A stretch of DNA of 6,615 nt from Gaopeijia sp032250675 (lineage in GTDB: Bacteria > Gemmatimonadota > Gemmatimonadetes > Longimicrobiales > Gaopeijiaceae): positions 1 through 6,615 of the forward strand of contig JAVVEY010000132.1 of NCBI GenBank assembly GCA_032250675.1, read 5' to 3'. Each line of letters starts with the position of its first letter. Position 1 is the first letter of the stretch. The position numbers were made by a program, and so were the translations under genes. Under the pieces are notes generated by a model. It saw only the letters and a list, made by a program, of their open reading frames with translations, searched no databases and had not been told where the DNA came from. Shown piece by piece: positions 5,786 through 6,615 of the stretch.

Positions 5786-6615
5786 CGCTCGTCGTCCCTG
5801 GCGCGGTAGCTCTCATCGAGGAGCTCGACGGGGTGCACGGCGCGCACCTCTGATCCCGAGAGGAGGAGCCCCGCACCGATCTGCATCATGCACCCCGGGT
5901 TCCCGGCGACCACCTCGGTCGCGCACGTCGCGCGCACTGCGGCAATCTTGCGCTCTCCGATCGCGCCGCCGAGTCCGGGGTGCGTGATCCCGTAGATCCC
6001 CGCTCCACCACAGCAGGCGTCGGGGTCCACCACGGTGCGCACCTCGAGACCCGGAATCGCGGCGAGAACCCCTTCGGTCGCGGCATCGGCGAGCTGGGCG
6101 TGCCGCAGATGACAGGGAGGCGCGTGAACGACGCAGCGGCGTACCCTTCCCCCCGGCGCCGGCCCGAGATCGTCGAGAATCTCCGTGACGTCGCGGACGC
6201 GCGCGGAGAAGGCAGCCGCGCGTTCCGCCCACTCCGGGTCGTCCTCGAACCACTCCGCGTACTCCTTCATCGCGGCGCCGCACCCGGCGGCGTCGGTCGC
6301 GACGAACTCCACGCCGAGGCGTTCCCCCTCGACGATCCGCCGCCGCGCGAGGGTGAGCGCGCCGCCCCGTTCGCCCGCGTGTGCGTGGAGCGCACCGCAG
6401 CACCCCCCCGCCCCGAAGCGGACGACGCGGCATCCGTTGCGCGCGAGGACACGCTCGCTCGCGTCGACCACCCGGCCGAAGAGCCCCCCCTGCACGCAGC
6501 CCGGGAGGAGCGCGACGGACGCGCCCGACGCGGCTTTGCCCCCCTCGGCGCTTCCACCGCGTCGCCCACCGCGCCGCCCGCGCGCCGGCGAGGATGATTC
6601 GAGCATCGCCGCCCC
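5782..6615 (-). CDS. glcF: Glycolate oxidase iron-sulfur subunit (GlcF-like), C-terminal part
   Basis: This is the C-terminal part of a GlcF-type iron-sulfur subunit, which in the family passes electrons from a FAD-containing 2-hydroxyacid dehydrogenase (GlcD/GlcE) to the quinone pool at the inner membrane. Two CCG (cysteine-rich, heterodisulfide-reductase-like) domains are visible. Numbered from an in-frame ATG at 6606, the first has GC37VQ, C69-C70-G and the family-typical AAGC109GAAMKEY. The second has PPC165H, C198-C199-GGAG and NPGC239MMQIG. The protein ends HPVELLDESY plus a short tail. The frame stays open through 6615 without a stop, and full GlcF proteins are about 400 residues with two N-terminal 4Fe-4S ferredoxin motifs. 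The gene is therefore truncated by the window edge and the ATG at 6606 is probably internal. The residues before position 30 are a low-complexity Gly/Arg/Ser linker. The stop TGA overlaps the next start as ATGA (5782-5785). A LutA/LldE or other CCG-family subunit is the main alternative, but the GCGAAMKEY motif favours GlcF. Confidence 0.85.
   Translation of the reverse strand, partial: GAAMLESSSPARGRRGGRRGGSAEGGKAASGASVALLPGCVQGGLFGRVVDASERVLARNGCRVVRFGAGGCCGALHAHAGERGGALTLARRRIVEGERLGVEFVATDAAGCGAAMKEYAEWFEDDPEWAERAAAFSARVRDVTEILDDLGPAPGGRVRRCVVHAPPCHLRHAQLADAATEGVLAAIPGLEVRTVVDPDACCGGAGIYGITHPGLGGAIGERKIAAVRATCATEVVAGNPGCMMQIGAGLLLSGSEVRAVHPVELLDESYRARDDER
5795..5799 (-). promoter_or_regulatory. 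Shine-Dalgarno AGGGA for the M20 hydrolase
   Basis: AGGGA on the minus strand lies nine bases before the ATG at 5785, inside the 3' end of the glcF-like gene. It supports that start together with the ATGA stop/start overlap. Confidence 0.5.

Noticed and set aside
3765..5987. Very long plus-strand open frame (740 codons) opposite the M20, GNAT and racemase region
   Set aside because: It is antisense to genes with clear family motifs; its product is Arg/Pro/Ala-rich with no recognisable domain, as expected for a shadow frame in very GC-rich DNA.

Overview
The window is very GC-rich bacterial DNA. About 5.85 kb on the minus strand is packed with five co-directional genes, and the remaining ~760 bases hold low-complexity sequence with no gene I can support. 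The lipoprotein signal, dense ATGA-coupled gene order and strongly G/C-ended codons suggest a free-living, high-GC Gram-negative such as Gemmatimonadota or Acidobacteriota. That placement is an impression from protein style, not a demonstrated one.

Layout, in transcription order (right to left, minus strand): (1) 6615-5782, the C-terminal part of a glycolate-oxidase iron-sulfur subunit (GlcF-like, two CCG cysteine domains), running off the window edge; (2) 5785-4586, a cytoplasmic M20 dizinc amidohydrolase; (3) 4589-3717, a COG3375-type GNAT acyltransferase; (4) 3706-2582, an enolase-superfamily N-succinylamino acid racemase / o-succinylbenzoate synthase; (5) 2585-765, a lipoprotein N-acyl-D-amino acid deacylase. 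Three junctions are 4-base ATGA overlaps and one is a 10-base gap, so this looks like one translationally coupled operon.

Genes 2-4 are the three parts of the irreversible D- to L-amino acid conversion route described for Geobacillus: the GNAT enzyme N-succinylates a D-amino acid, the racemase inverts the N-succinyl amino acid, and the M20 enzyme removes succinate from the L form. Gene 5 would sit outside the cytoplasm and release D-amino acids (or related compounds) from N-acyl precursors, so the operon reads as a 'deacylate outside, convert to L inside' salvage module. The GlcF-like gene may link it to oxidation of a 2-hydroxy acid or may simply share the transcript. Gene 5 has an unusual active site in which the classical HxH metal motif is replaced by Asn-Gly-Gln.

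Positions 1-764 contain a nine-copy 15-bp tandem repeat organised as three 45-bp superunits (246-380), a four-copy 12-bp repeat (540-587), and a perfect 18-bp palindrome (638-655) that may be a U-less terminator hairpin or an operator. Several reading frames are open through the repeats, but none has convincing protein character.
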